In this document: positions 8,104 through 17,070 of the stretch, piece by piece
How positions within the stretch are numbered: position 1 is the stretch's first letter
Layout of the letters: the number at the start of each line of letters is the position of its first letter
NCBI GenBank assembly: GCA_903826405.1
Contig: CAIKEH010000051.1
Span: forward strand, 1 to 64,000
Source of the DNA: an uncultured bacterium
Lineage (GTDB): Bacteria; Bacteroidota; Bacteroidia; Chitinophagales; Chitinophagaceae
Length of the DNA stretch: 64,000 nucleotides
Direction of reading: 5' to 3'
The notes under the pieces: generated by a model
Databases searched by the model: none
The model's input: only the letters and a program-made list of their open reading frames with translations
What the model was told of the DNA's origin: nothing
Translations under genes and position numbers: made by a program

Positions 8104-8134
8104 GAAGGGAACGGTGGCGTTCCCTTCTTTTTTT
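8104..8134 (+). terminator. Intrinsic terminator in the leader of rimP-nusA-infB (candidate attenuator)
   Basis: GAAGGGAACG (8104-8113) pairs perfectly with CGTTCCCTTC (8118-8127) around the loop GTGG. Seven T follow directly (8128-8134). The rimP ATG comes at 8142, so the terminator sits between promoter and start codon and covers the usual ribosome-binding position. No gene upstream runs in this direction, so it is not the end of another transcript. It may act as an attenuator sensitive to NusA. Confidence 0.8.
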
Positions 8135-8141
8135 ACCAGTT

Positions 8142-8612
8142 ATGAACAACGAGACGATCATCGGTGTGCTGGACAAAGCGATCAGCGAAGCGATCTCGGA
8201 AGATCCGAGCACCTTCCTGGTAGAGATCAGGATCAAGCCGACAAATAATTTTAAGATTTTTCTGGACTCAGACGAGGGTGTGAGCATCGAGAAATGCGTA
8301 AGTCTGAACCGCAGGCTCTACAAACAGATCGAAGAACAGGGATTCTTTCCCGATGGTGATTTTTCGCTTGAAGTATCTTCGCCCGGGCTGGATGAACCGT
8401 TGAAACTTCACCGCCAATACCTGAAGAATAAGGGTAGGAAAGTGGAGGTTCTCACTACAGAAGGCGCTCTGATCACAGGAGTGATGAAAGAAGTGGAGCA
8501 AATGGGCATTGTGGTGACTGAGGAGAAAGGAAAGAACAAGAAAAAGGAACTGGTGGATCATGCCATTCCTTATGAGCACATAAAAACAACCAGAGTTCAA
8601 GTAGTTTTTTAA
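8142..8612 (+). CDS. rimP: Ribosome maturation factor RimP
   Basis: A 156-residue RimP, needed for maturation of the 30S subunit. The N-terminal alpha/beta domain ends with the family's signature region DGDFSLEVSSPGLDEPL at about residues 74-90. The C-terminal SH3-like domain follows (GRKVEVLTTEGALITGVMKEV...), ending in a basic and hydrophobic tail. It is first in the classical rimP-nusA-infB order. Expression probably depends on the terminator hairpin just upstream of the ATG. Confidence 0.95.
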   Translation: MNNETIIGVLDKAISEAISEDPSTFLVEIRIKPTNNFKIFLDSDEGVSIEKCVSLNRRLYKQIEEQGFFPDGDFSLEVSSPGLDEPLKLHRQYLKNKGRKVEVLTTEGALITGVMKEVEQMGIVVTEEKGKNKKKELVDHAIPYEHIKTTRVQVVF

Positions 8613-8663
8613 ACGAACCGCGGTAGGGCTACGTCCTAGCTGTCGGTGTACAAAACAGGTGTT

Positions 8664-9917
8664 ATGGCAAGTATCAACTTAATGGAGTCATTCCAGGATT
8701 TCAAGGATGCGGAGAATATCGACCGCCCCACACTCATGAAGGTTTTGGAAGATGTATTCAAAACTTTATTACGCAAGAAGTACGGTTCCGACGAGAACTT
8801 CGACGTCATTGTCAACACGGAAAAGGGTGACCTTGAGATTATGCGCCGCCGCATGATCGTCGAGGATGGGGAAGTGCAGAATCCCCTTGCCGAGATCGCT
8901 TATACCGATGCTGTCAAGGTTGCACCCGACTTTGAGGTTGGTGAGGAATTGTATGAGGATGTGGAGATCCAGGACTTCGGACGTCGTGCTATCCTGGCCG
9001 CCAAGCAGACTCTTGCCAGCAGGATAAGCGACCTTAAAAAGAACAGCCTGGTCAAGAAATATGGCGATCGCGTTGGGGATATCATCAGTGCCGAGGTTTA
9101 TCAGGTATGGAAGAAGGAAGTACTGATGTTGGATGAGGACGGTAACGAGCTCATCTTGCCCAAATCAGAACAGATCCCGTCCGACTATTTCAAAAAGGGG
9201 GAGAGCATCCGTGCCGTGGTGAAGAAAGTGGAACTCAAGAACAACAGCCCCGTCATCATTCTGTCCCGCACACATCCTTCCTTCCTGGCCAAACTGCTGG
9301 AGATCGAGGTGCCTGAGATTTTCGATGGTCTTATCGTCATCCGCAAGATTGTCCGTGAACCGGGTGAGCGTGCCAAAGTTGCCGTAGAGAGTTACGACGA
9401 CAGGATCGATCCGGTAGGTGCTTGCGTGGGCATGAAAGGTAGCCGTATCCATGGCATAGTCAGGGAACTTAAAAATGAAAATATCGATGTCATCAACTGG
9501 ACCAATAACATCCAGTTGCTCATACAGCGTTCACTCACTCCTTCACGTATCAGCCGGATGAATATCGATGGGGAGAACAAGACTGCGGAGGTTTTTGTTT
9601 CACCTGAGCAAGTATCTCTGGCCATCGGGAAGCGTGGGGTCAACATCAAGCTGGCAGAAGAATTGACCGGTTATGACATAGATGTTTATCGCGATAACGA
9701 AGGCGATATGGTGGAATACGATATCGATCTGGATGAATTCAGCGATGAGATCGAATCTTGGGTCATCGATGAGCTCAAGCGCATCGGTTGCGACACCGCT
9801 CGCAGCGTGCTCGATCTAACGGTTGAAGAGCTCGAAAGAAGGACCGATCTGGAGAAAGAGACGATAGCCGAAGTGCGTAAAGTGCTTCAGGAGGAATTCA
9901 AGAAAGACAATGCCTGA
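8664..9917 (+). CDS. nusA: Transcription termination/antitermination factor NusA
   Basis: A 417-residue NusA that binds RNA polymerase and modulates pausing, termination and antitermination. In order: N-terminal polymerase-binding domain (about 1-125), S1 domain (about 130-200), KH1 with VGACVGMKGSRI, KH2 with VSLAIGKRGVNIKLAEELTGYDI, and a short C-terminal helical segment with one HhH-like repeat. It lacks the two acidic repeats of the enterobacterial protein, which is normal outside Proteobacteria. The ATG at 8664 is preferred over the GTG at 8646. It is 51 nt downstream of rimP in the same operon and may regulate that operon through the leader terminator. Confidence 0.96.
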   Translation: MASINLMESFQDFKDAENIDRPTLMKVLEDVFKTLLRKKYGSDENFDVIVNTEKGDLEIMRRRMIVEDGEVQNPLAEIAYTDAVKVAPDFEVGEELYEDVEIQDFGRRAILAAKQTLASRISDLKKNSLVKKYGDRVGDIISAEVYQVWKKEVLMLDEDGNELILPKSEQIPSDYFKKGESIRAVVKKVELKNNSPVIILSRTHPSFLAKLLEIEVPEIFDGLIVIRKIVREPGERAKVAVESYDDRIDPVGACVGMKGSRIHGIVRELKNENIDVINWTNNIQLLIQRSLTPSRISRMNIDGENKTAEVFVSPEQVSLAIGKRGVNIKLAEELTGYDIDVYRDNEGDMVEYDIDLDEFSDEIESWVIDELKRIGCDTARSVLDLTVEELERRTDLEKETIAEVRKVLQEEFKKDNA

Positions 9918-9978
9918 TGGAAGCCGCGCATTGCGGATACAGGCCAAATGTACAGTTAACCAAGGTGTAGGAGGATAA

Positions 9979-12741
9979 ATGTCAGAAGCAAACAACCCCA
10001 GATTGATGGCTGCGGCCAAGGAGTTCAACATCGGTAAAGATACCCTTGTGGACTTTCTGGTCAGCAAAGGATTCGGCAAGGATGACCTTAAGCCCACTTC
10101 CAAACTTTCGGAGGAGATGTACAGGTCATTACAGATGGAGTTTTCCTCTGACAAGGCGGCCAAAGCCAAGAGTGATACCATCGAGATCCCCAAAGGTGCC
10201 GCCATGGAAGGCGGTAAAAAGAAAAAAGACGAGGAGGAGATAACCTTCAAGAGTAAGGAAGCGAAGAAGAAACCTGTCGAAATAGAGGAACCTGTTGTTG
10301 CGGCCAAGCCCGAAGTCATTCCGGTGGAGAAACCGGTTGCTGCGCCAGAAAACCTGAAGATAGTGGCGCCGGACCTTGATGGCCCCAAGATCCTGGACAA
10401 GATAGACCTCAGCACCATCGATTCATCAACAAGGCCTAAGAAAGGGGTAAGGAAAAAGGTGGAGGCCCCTGATACACAGGTCCCCGCCGACTCCGAAAAG
10501 CCGGCCGAAACGGAGGAGCAGAAAGAGGTGGTATCTGAACCTGCGAAAGAAGTTGAACCCGATCTGTTGAAGATCAATGCGCCTGAATTGGAAGGTCCCA
10601 AGATCATCGGCCGAATCGAATTGCCGACTGAAACCGGAGCTACCGTCCGCACCAGCGATGAAAAACGCAAGCGCAAGCGTATCCCCATTGAGAAGAAAGA
10701 TCAGCCTGGTCCACGCCCAACCATACAGAAAGACCTCGGTCGCCAAGGTGGGGCAAACCGTGGCGGTCAGTCAAAACCCGGTGGCGGTAACCGCTTCGGC
10801 ACACCACGACGTGAGGTCAAGGAAATAGACGAAAAGGAGATACAGAATAAGATCCGAGAAACTCAGGCCAAACTGGCTGGAACCGGTGGACGTGGAAAAA
10901 GTCTTAAAGCCAAATACCGCAGGGCCAAGCGCGACGAGTTATCTGACAACATGGAAGATGGAGGCGAAAGCAACAAACTCCAGCTTACCGAATTCATCAG
11001 TGTAAGTGAACTCGCCAATCTGATGGATGTGAGTTTTGCCGAGGTAATCGGCAAATGTATGGGACTCGGCATCATGGTGTCCATCAACCAGCGCCTTGAT
11101 GCAGAGGTCATTGAACTCGTTGCAGGTGAATTCGGCTTCGAGGTCGAGTTCATCGACATGGAGAAGCAGATGGAGATGGAGGAATTCGATGAGGAGGATC
11201 AGGAAGAGGATCTGAAGCCTCGTTCGCCCATAGTCACCATCATGGGTCACGTTGACCATGGTAAGACTTCATTGCTCGACTATATTCGTAACGCGAATGT
11301 GGTTGCTGGTGAGGCTGGCGGCATTACCCAGCACATCGGAGCTTATCGTGTAGAGGTGTCGGGTGGCAAGACCATCACCTTCCTCGACACACCTGGTCAC
11401 GAAGCCTTCACCGCCATGCGTGCGCGTGGCGCCAAGCTCACGGACATCGCTGTAATCGTTATCGCGGCGGATGATGCTGTGATGCCTCAGACGCGTGAGG
11501 CCATCAGCCATGCGCAGGCCGCGGGTGTTCCCATGATATTCGCCGTGAACAAGATAGATAGGGATGGGGCCAATACGCAAAAGATATATGAACAACTTTC
11601 CGGGATGAACATCCTGGTGGAGGAATGGGGAGGCAAATTCCAGAGTCAGGAGATCTCGGCCAAAACAGGGCTTAACGTGGAAAAGTTACTCGAGAAGATC
11701 CTGCTCGAGGCTGATATGCTCAACCTGCGCGCCAACCCCGATCGTGAAGCCAGCGGCACGGTCGTTGAAGCCACATTGGATAAAGGCCGTGGCTATGTGG
11801 CCACCGTTCTCGTTCAGAATGGTACGCTGCATCAGGGTGATATCGTGGTCAGTGGACAATTCTTCGGACGGGTCAAGGCCATGGTCAATGAAAGAAATAA
11901 GAAGGAAGATGTCGCACCTCCCACGGCACCTGTGCTCATCCTGGGCCTGAATGGTGCCCCGCAGGCCGGTGAGAAATTCAAGGTATACGAGGATGAGGCC
12001 GAGGCCAAGGAGATCGCCTCCCGGCGTGCACAGATCCTGCGAGAGCAGGGTATCAGAACCCGTAAACATATCACCCTCGATGAGATCGGCCGCCGTCTTG
12101 CGTTGGGCAATTTCAAGGAATTGAACGTCATCATCAAGGGCGACGTGGATGGATCCGTGGAAGCCTTGTCGGACTCACTGCAGAAACTCTCCACGGAAGA
12201 GATCTCCGTCAATGTCGTGTTGAAAGCTGTGGGACAGATCACGGAAAGCGATGTTCTTCTCGCAACGGCTTCCGATGCCATCATCATCGGCTTCAACGTT
12301 CGCCCGTCCCAACAGGCCAACAGGATCGCCGAAGGCGAAGGTGTGCAGATCAAACTGTACTCCATCATCTATAATGCCATCGAGGAAATCAAGAGCGCGA
12401 TGGAAGGCATGCTCGAACCCAAGATCCAGGAGAAGATCGTCGCCAACGTCGAGGTGCGGGAAGTATATCGCTTCGACAAGGCCACCGTCGCCGGCTGTTT
12501 CGTGCTGGATGGCAAGATCCTCCGCAACAGCAAGATCCGTGTGATTCGCGATGGCATCGTGGAATATCCTAAAGGTGAAGGGCAAGCTGCAGAACTGGGT
12601 AGCTTGAAAAGGTTCAAGGACGATGTTAAGGAAGTGCAATCCAGCATGGAATGCGGCCTGACGGTCAAAAATTACAGTGATATCAAAGTGGGTGACATCA
12701 TCGAAGCTTTTGAGACGGAAGAGGTGAAACGTACACTCTGA
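9979..12741 (+). CDS. infB: Translation initiation factor IF-2
   Basis: A 920-residue IF-2 that brings initiator tRNA to the 30S subunit and promotes subunit joining. The first 300 or so residues are a low-complexity, charged linker rich in Lys, Glu, Pro and Gly, after a short N-terminal helical domain ([21 protein letters not shown]-like start). The G domain carries GHVDHGKT (423-430), DTPGHEAFT and NKIDR, followed by domains II, III and the fMet-tRNA-binding domain IV. It is separated from nusA by 61 nt and belongs to the same operon. Confidence 0.97.
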   Translation: MSEANNPRLMAAAKEFNIGKDTLVDFLVSKGFGKDDLKPTSKLSEEMYRSLQMEFSSDKAAKAKSDTIEIPKGAAMEGGKKKKDEEEITFKSKEAKKKPVEIEEPVVAAKPEVIPVEKPVAAPENLKIVAPDLDGPKILDKIDLSTIDSSTRPKKGVRKKVEAPDTQVPADSEKPAETEEQKEVVSEPAKEVEPDLLKINAPELEGPKIIGRIELPTETGATVRTSDEKRKRKRIPIEKKDQPGPRPTIQKDLGRQGGANRGGQSKPGGGNRFGTPRREVKEIDEKEIQNKIRETQAKLAGTGGRGKSLKAKYRRAKRDELSDNMEDGGESNKLQLTEFISVSELANLMDVSFAEVIGKCMGLGIMVSINQRLDAEVIELVAGEFGFEVEFIDMEKQMEMEEFDEEDQEEDLKPRSPIVTIMGHVDHGKTSLLDYIRNANVVAGEAGGITQHIGAYRVEVSGGKTITFLDTPGHEAFTAMRARGAKLTDIAVIVIAADDAVMPQTREAISHAQAAGVPMIFAVNKIDRDGANTQKIYEQLSGMNILVEEWGGKFQSQEISAKTGLNVEKLLEKILLEADMLNLRANPDREASGTVVEATLDKGRGYVATVLVQNGTLHQGDIVVSGQFFGRVKAMVNERNKKEDVAPPTAPVLILGLNGAPQAGEKFKVYEDEAEAKEIASRRAQILREQGIRTRKHITLDEIGRRLALGNFKELNVIIKGDVDGSVEALSDSLQKLSTEEISVNVVLKAVGQITESDVLLATASDAIIIGFNVRPSQQANRIAEGEGVQIKLYSIIYNAIEEIKSAMEGMLEPKIQEKIVANVEVREVYRFDKATVAGCFVLDGKILRNSKIRVIRDGIVEYPKGEGQAAELGSLKRFKDDVKEVQSSMECGLTVKNYSDIKVGDIIEAFETEEVKRTL

Positions 12742-12823
12742 ACTAATGTTGAATCACACCAGTATTAAGAAAACTTTATCGTTCCCCGGCCGTAGTAAAG
12801 TAAGGGAAGTTGCATATTTGAAT

Positions 12824-14176
12824 ATGAAAAGGTGTATCCTGATCCTGTGTTTCTTCACCGCCTCGGCAATCGCGCAAGGACAATCCGCACGTCTCCTGGC
12901 AGATAAGATCGTTGGCATCGTTGGCGACAAAATCGTTCTCCGGTCGGACCTCACAAATTATATTGAAGATCTCAAGCGGCAAGGTCAGGAAGTGCCTCCA
13001 AATGCGGAGTGCGTATTGCTGGAAAGCATGATGGCAGACAAAGCACTCGTACTTCAAGCCGAGAAAGACTCACTCCCGGTCACCGATGATGAGATCGAAG
13101 CTGAACTTGACCAACGTGTCCGATTCTTCGTTCAGAAATATGGTGGCAAAGAGGCTTTCGAACAGATCGCCGGCAGAACAGTATATCAAGTAAAGGAAGA
13201 TTTTCGGACCTCCATCAAGGAGGGCCGTCTGGCCACTGCCATGCGTCGCAAGATCGTGGAGAATGTCAAGATCACACCCACTGAAGTCAAGGCATTTTTC
13301 GATAAGATCCCCAAGGACAGCCTCCGTTTTTACGAGACGGAACTGGTAGTGGGTCAGATCGTGGTTTATCCCAAGGCCGGCCGCGAATTGGAAAAATTCG
13401 CGATCGACGAACTGGTGGATTATAAGAAAATGGCAGAATCAGGACGTTCTTTTGAGAATCTCGCACGCCTGTATTCCGAAGACCCCAGTGTCAAACAGAA
13501 TGGCGGCCGCTTCGAGATCAACCGGAGCGAAAAGTCATGGGACCCCGACTGGAAAAATGCCGCCTTCCGCCTCAAGGATGGCCAGATCTCCCCTGTCATC
13601 AAATCCAAGTTCGGATACCATGTCATCCAAATGATCAGCCGCAATGGTGATGATGCCGTTGTCCGCCATATCCTGCGGATCCCTCAAGTAACACAGGAGG
13701 ACATCAATGTGTCCAAGTCCAAATTGGATAGTATCAGATCCAAACTGATTGCAGGGATCTTGACTTTCGGTGCAGCGGTTGATAAGTTCAGTGATGACGA
13801 GAACAGCAAGTTCACTGCTGGTCTGATCACCGGTCAGGGAGGAAGTACGATTACCATTGATGAGTTGGACAAAGAAATCGTGGCCATGCTTTCCAACTTG
13901 AAAGTGGGTGAATTCACTCAACCCACGGAGTTCCTGGATGAAAGGGGTAAAAAGGGGGTGCGCATCATCAACTTGCAGAGCAAGATGGAACCCCATCGTG
14001 AAAATGTAAAGGATGACTATAATAAGATCGCACAGCGTGCTTTGGAAGAGAAGAAACAACATGCGATAGAGAAGTGGTTCCTGGCCAAACTCCCCACTTA
14101 CTATATTCTGGTGGACAAAGATTTTCAGGATTGTCAAGGCATCAAAAAGAATTTCTCGAAGATCGCCCGAAATTGA
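12824..14176 (+). CDS. SurA-like periplasmic peptidylprolyl isomerase/chaperone
   Basis: A 450-residue secreted foldase. It begins with a signal peptide (MKRCILILCFFTASAIAQGQ). A SurA N-terminal chaperone domain follows (about 30-170), including ADKIVGIVGDKIVLRSDL and the helical region. A parvulin (PPIC) domain with FENLARLYSEDPSVKQNGG and SKFGYHVIQM comes next, and a weaker second parvulin-like region ends the protein. SurA assists outer-membrane barrel folding. The reading frame opens at 12746, but the ATG at 12824 starts the signal peptide. It follows infB closely and may be partly cotranscribed. Confidence 0.85.
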   Translation: MKRCILILCFFTASAIAQGQSARLLADKIVGIVGDKIVLRSDLTNYIEDLKRQGQEVPPNAECVLLESMMADKALVLQAEKDSLPVTDDEIEAELDQRVRFFVQKYGGKEAFEQIAGRTVYQVKEDFRTSIKEGRLATAMRRKIVENVKITPTEVKAFFDKIPKDSLRFYETELVVGQIVVYPKAGRELEKFAIDELVDYKKMAESGRSFENLARLYSEDPSVKQNGGRFEINRSEKSWDPDWKNAAFRLKDGQISPVIKSKFGYHVIQMISRNGDDAVVRHILRIPQVTQEDINVSKSKLDSIRSKLIAGILTFGAAVDKFSDDENSKFTAGLITGQGGSTITIDELDKEIVAMLSNLKVGEFTQPTEFLDERGKKGVRIINLQSKMEPHRENVKDDYNKIAQRALEEKKQHAIEKWFLAKLPTYYILVDKDFQDCQGIKKNFSKIARN

Positions 14177-14263
14177 CGGCCAACTCCCAAATAGACTTTA
14201 TCCCCGATCCTGTTCTGCAGGAATCTCCCACTTTCTTTGAGCAGATCTACCTTGACATCAGCG

Positions 14264-14294
14264 TGTGGCAATCGGGAATTAACCCTTACCTTTG
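14264..14294 (+). promoter_or_regulatory. Promoter of the PurF-like gene
   Basis: TACCTTTG at 14287-14294 is a full -7 match. TGTG at 14264-14267 is a one-mismatch -33 box with a 19-nt spacer. The ATG follows 20 nt downstream. Confidence 0.55.
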
Positions 14295-14314
14295 CGCTTC
14301 TCATTACATAATCC

Positions 14315-16162
14315 ATGAGTGATGCCATCAAGCATGAATGCGGGCTTGCATTCATCCGGTTACGGAAGCCATTTTCCTACTACCTGCAAAAGAAAGGCAC
14401 TGCCCTGTACGGCCTAAACAAGCTGTACCTCCTCATGGAAAAGCAGCATAACAGGGGCCAAGATGGCGCAGGGATTGCCACTGTAAAACTCCATACGGAA
14501 CCGGGTCATCCTTACATGTATCGCCTCCGTAGTATCGCCACACAATCCATCGCTGAATTGTTCAGCACCGTAGGCAAGGAGATCACTGAATTGGAAAGGC
14601 ACCTTCCTGACCTTCGAAAACACCCAGGACTTTTGAAAGGGAATATCTCTTTCATGGGGGAACTCCTGCTTGGACATCTGAGATACGGCACCCAAGGAAA
14701 GAACAATGTGGAATTCTGCCATCCTTTCATCAAGCGTAATACCATCCCCGCGCGCAATCTGGCACTTGCCGGGAACTTCAATCTGGTCAATACGGAGGAA
14801 TTATTCGCACTGGTGAACATGGCCCCCGGTGACTTCCAGTGTCAAAGCGACCTGGCCGCCATGATGGAAGTGGTCCACCATTTTCAGGTCAAAGAAGATG
14901 AAGCGAATCCAGGAAATCTGAGCATCCCGAACATCCTTCGGAAGGCCTTCCAGCTTTTTGATGGAGGTTACCATGTAGGGGGCATTCTCGGCAACGGAGA
15001 TGCCTTCACCATTCGCGACCCGCACGGGATCCGTCCTTCATATTATTATATCAATGATGAAGTGATCGTAGGGGCATCTGAACGTTCTGCCATCCGCACC
15101 TCCTTCAACGTGGGAGAGAATGAAGTGCTAGAACTTATGCCTGGGCATGCACTCATAGTTAAAGCCAATGGTGAATATAGCGTTGAACAGATCCTTGAAC
15201 CCAAGGAACGAAGAGCCTGCAGTTTTGAACGCATTTATTTTTCACGCGGAAGTGATGAAAAGATCTATCGCGAAAGGATCGCATTGGGTCAGCATCTGGG
15301 TACAGCTGTTCTGAAAGCCATCAATAATGACCTGCGTAATACCATCTTCTCCTTCATACCCAATACCGCCGAAGTCGCTTTTTACGGATTGCTCAAAGGG
15401 ATGGAAGACTATCTCAATCAAGTAAAGATCCAGCGGATCGCCTCCTGGGGTAAGGACTTCGACGAGGAGAAGCTTTCGGAGATGATCAACCGACGCATTC
15501 GTGTGGAGAAAGTGGCGATCAAGGACGTCAAGATGCGTACATTCATCACGGAGGATTCCAACCGGACGGAGATGGTGCAGCACGTGTACGATGTAACCTA
15601 TGGAACCGTGCGCAAGAACGAGGATACTCTCGTGATCATCGATGATTCCATCGTACGTGGTACTACGTTGAAGGAAAGCATCGTCCGCATGCTGGCTCGG
15701 CTCTCACCTCGAAAAATCATCATAGTTTCCTCGGCACCACAGATAAGATACCCGGATTGTTATGGCATCGACATGAGCAAGTTGGGCGATTTCATAGCAT
15801 TCAGAGCCGCCATTGCTCTACTTAAGGATCGAGGTATGGAAAGTCTTCTGGACACGCTTTATAAACGGTGCAAGGAACTACAACGGACTGGCCAATTGCA
15901 CACGGAGAACGTGGTCAAACAAGTATATAAGCCATTCACACCGGTTGAGATTTCCGCGAAGATCGCCAGACTCATTACGCCGCCGGAAGTGATCACGCCG
16001 GTAGAGGTGATTTATCAGACCATTGAAGACCTGCATGAATGTTGCCCTACCAATACAGGCGACTGGTATTTCACCGGTAATTATCCCACTTCAGGAGGCA
16101 ATAGGGTGGTCAATAAGGCATTTATGAATTTCATGGAAGGCAAGGATGTAAGGGGGTATTGA
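14315..16162 (+). CDS. Long PurF-like amidophosphoribosyltransferase
   Basis: A 615-residue protein, about 110 residues longer than usual PurF. The class II glutamine amidotransferase domain opens with a nucleophile candidate Cys9 (ECGLAFIRL) and has NRGQDGAG, LGHLRYGT and AGNFNLVN. The C-terminal type I phosphoribosyltransferase domain has the PRPP motif IIDDSIVRGTT at about 441-451. Known enzymes of this fold make phosphoribosylamine from PRPP and glutamine, the first step of purine synthesis. Bacteroidota often carry a long form next to a classical PurF elsewhere, so the exact substrate is uncertain. Cysteines in ACSFE, PDCYGID and HECC lie near the Fe-S ligand regions of the Bacillus enzyme but with altered spacing. 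Confidence 0.82.
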   Translation: MSDAIKHECGLAFIRLRKPFSYYLQKKGTALYGLNKLYLLMEKQHNRGQDGAGIATVKLHTEPGHPYMYRLRSIATQSIAELFSTVGKEITELERHLPDLRKHPGLLKGNISFMGELLLGHLRYGTQGKNNVEFCHPFIKRNTIPARNLALAGNFNLVNTEELFALVNMAPGDFQCQSDLAAMMEVVHHFQVKEDEANPGNLSIPNILRKAFQLFDGGYHVGGILGNGDAFTIRDPHGIRPSYYYINDEVIVGASERSAIRTSFNVGENEVLELMPGHALIVKANGEYSVEQILEPKERRACSFERIYFSRGSDEKIYRERIALGQHLGTAVLKAINNDLRNTIFSFIPNTAEVAFYGLLKGMEDYLNQVKIQRIASWGKDFDEEKLSEMINRRIRVEKVAIKDVKMRTFITEDSNRTEMVQHVYDVTYGTVRKNEDTLVIIDDSIVRGTTLKESIVRMLARLSPRKIIIVSSAPQIRYPDCYGIDMSKLGDFIAFRAAIALLKDRGMESLLDTLYKRCKELQRTGQLHTENVVKQVYKPFTPVEISAKIARLITPPEVITPVEVIYQTIEDLHECCPTNTGDWYFTGNYPTSGGNRVVNKAFMNFMEGKDVRGY

Positions 16163-16357
16163 CCGTTGGGGAGTCAAAAAAATCCATTAAGGGGTTGTTT
16201 TATCCCATTCGGGGTTATCTCAAAATTGGCAAGATATTTGTTTAATAATCAGCAGTTTATCTCCCGTTTTGAAATCCTCATGTCCTGTGTGACCGCACGC
16301 TCTGTAAACCTGCCCTTGGAATCTTAAAGCTACTTGTTCGTTATAATTTGATTCATT

Positions 16358-16388
16358 GAAAGGGAAGGGGGTATCTCCTTTCCTTTTT
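16358..16388 (+). terminator. Leader hairpin upstream of sixA (weak attenuator candidate)
   Basis: A purine-rich arm (16358-16370) pairs with a pyrimidine-rich arm (16375-16387) as a 13-bp stem with several G-T pairs and the loop GTAT. A T-rich tract follows, then the sixA ATG 31 nt later. The layout resembles the rimP leader, but the stem is less perfect. Confidence 0.45.
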
Positions 16389-16418
16389 CTATTTTCTGAT
16401 TCAATCCCGGAATAGTTG

Positions 16419-16916
16419 ATGAAAACGATAGCACTCATCCGACATGCCAAGAGCAGTTGGGAAGAATTCGGAGTTAGTGATTTCGAGCGTCCATTGAATC
16501 AACGTGGTCGTCGGGATGCTCCTGTTATGGCGTCTCGTTTACAGAAACTTGGATTTACTCCTGACCTATTGGTGTCCAGTACGGCCAAGCGAGCACGTAA
16601 AACCGCAAAGCTTTTTGCCGAGGTACTCGGCATTGATAAAGGGGACATACTCTTGTTGGATGAGCTTTATCTCGCGGAACCGGAGAATTTCGAGGGGGTC
16701 ATCGCAAAGTTGGATGACCGATTTAATCGTATTGCTGTTTTCGCTCACAATCCGGGAATAACCACTTACGCAAACAGGATGGATGTTGCTCGTATTGATG
16801 ATATGCCCACCTGTGCGATTTTTGCATTCACCGCCGATACCGAAAATTGGAAAGATGTCGGCTCCTCGGAAAAAAAATTTCTATTCTTCGATCAGCCTAA
16901 AAGTATTGAATCCTGA
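16419..16916 (+). CDS. sixA: SixA-like phosphohistidine phosphatase
   Basis: A 165-residue histidine-phosphatase-superfamily enzyme. The catalytic RHG-like motif is R8-H9-A-K-S-S-W, with FERPLNQRGRRDAP and the second conserved histidine in FAHNPGITTYAN. SixA removes phosphate from histidine residues of phosphotransfer proteins. The ATG at 16419 follows an in-frame TTG at 16416. It is a single gene, ending just before a repeat cluster. No histidine kinase is nearby to suggest the partner. Confidence 0.88.
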   Translation: MKTIALIRHAKSSWEEFGVSDFERPLNQRGRRDAPVMASRLQKLGFTPDLLVSSTAKRARKTAKLFAEVLGIDKGDILLLDELYLAEPENFEGVIAKLDDRFNRIAVFAHNPGITTYANRMDVARIDDMPTCAIFAFTADTENWKDVGSSEKKFLFFDQPKSIES

Positions 16917-17009
16917 CACCCTCCAAGGGTCCACCCTCCAAGGGTGCTGAGGAAAATCCCTTTTATACGCTCTGACCCTCCAAGGGTTCACCCTTGGAGG
17001 GTCAGAGCG
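16917..17009. repeat. Cluster of ACCCTCCAAGGGT repeats with a perfect 19-bp hairpin
   Basis: ACCCTCCAAGGGT occurs directly at about 16919-16931, 16933-16945 and 16975-16987, and its reverse complement at 16990-17002. Positions 16968-16986 and 16991-17009 are perfect reverse complements (19 bp) around the loop TTCA. The cluster fills the convergent gap after sixA. It resembles dispersed palindromic (REP-like) elements. Confidence 0.75.
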
Positions 17010-17019
17010 GTGTACACAG

Positions 17020-17048
17020 AAAAGGCCGTGCCAAAGCACGGCCTTTTT
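17020..17048. terminator. Bidirectional intrinsic terminator
   Basis: AAAAGGCCGTGC pairs with GCACGGCCTTTT (12 bp) around the loop CAAA, with T runs outside on either strand. It separates sixA (plus) from the amidohydrolase gene (minus). Confidence 0.85.
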
Positions 17049-17070
17049 CGTCATCGACCCCCCGTTAGGA

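Noticed and set aside
12813-12820. CATATTTG near the start of the SurA-like gene as a promoter
   Set aside because: It ends only 3 nt before the ATG, so transcription would start inside the gene.
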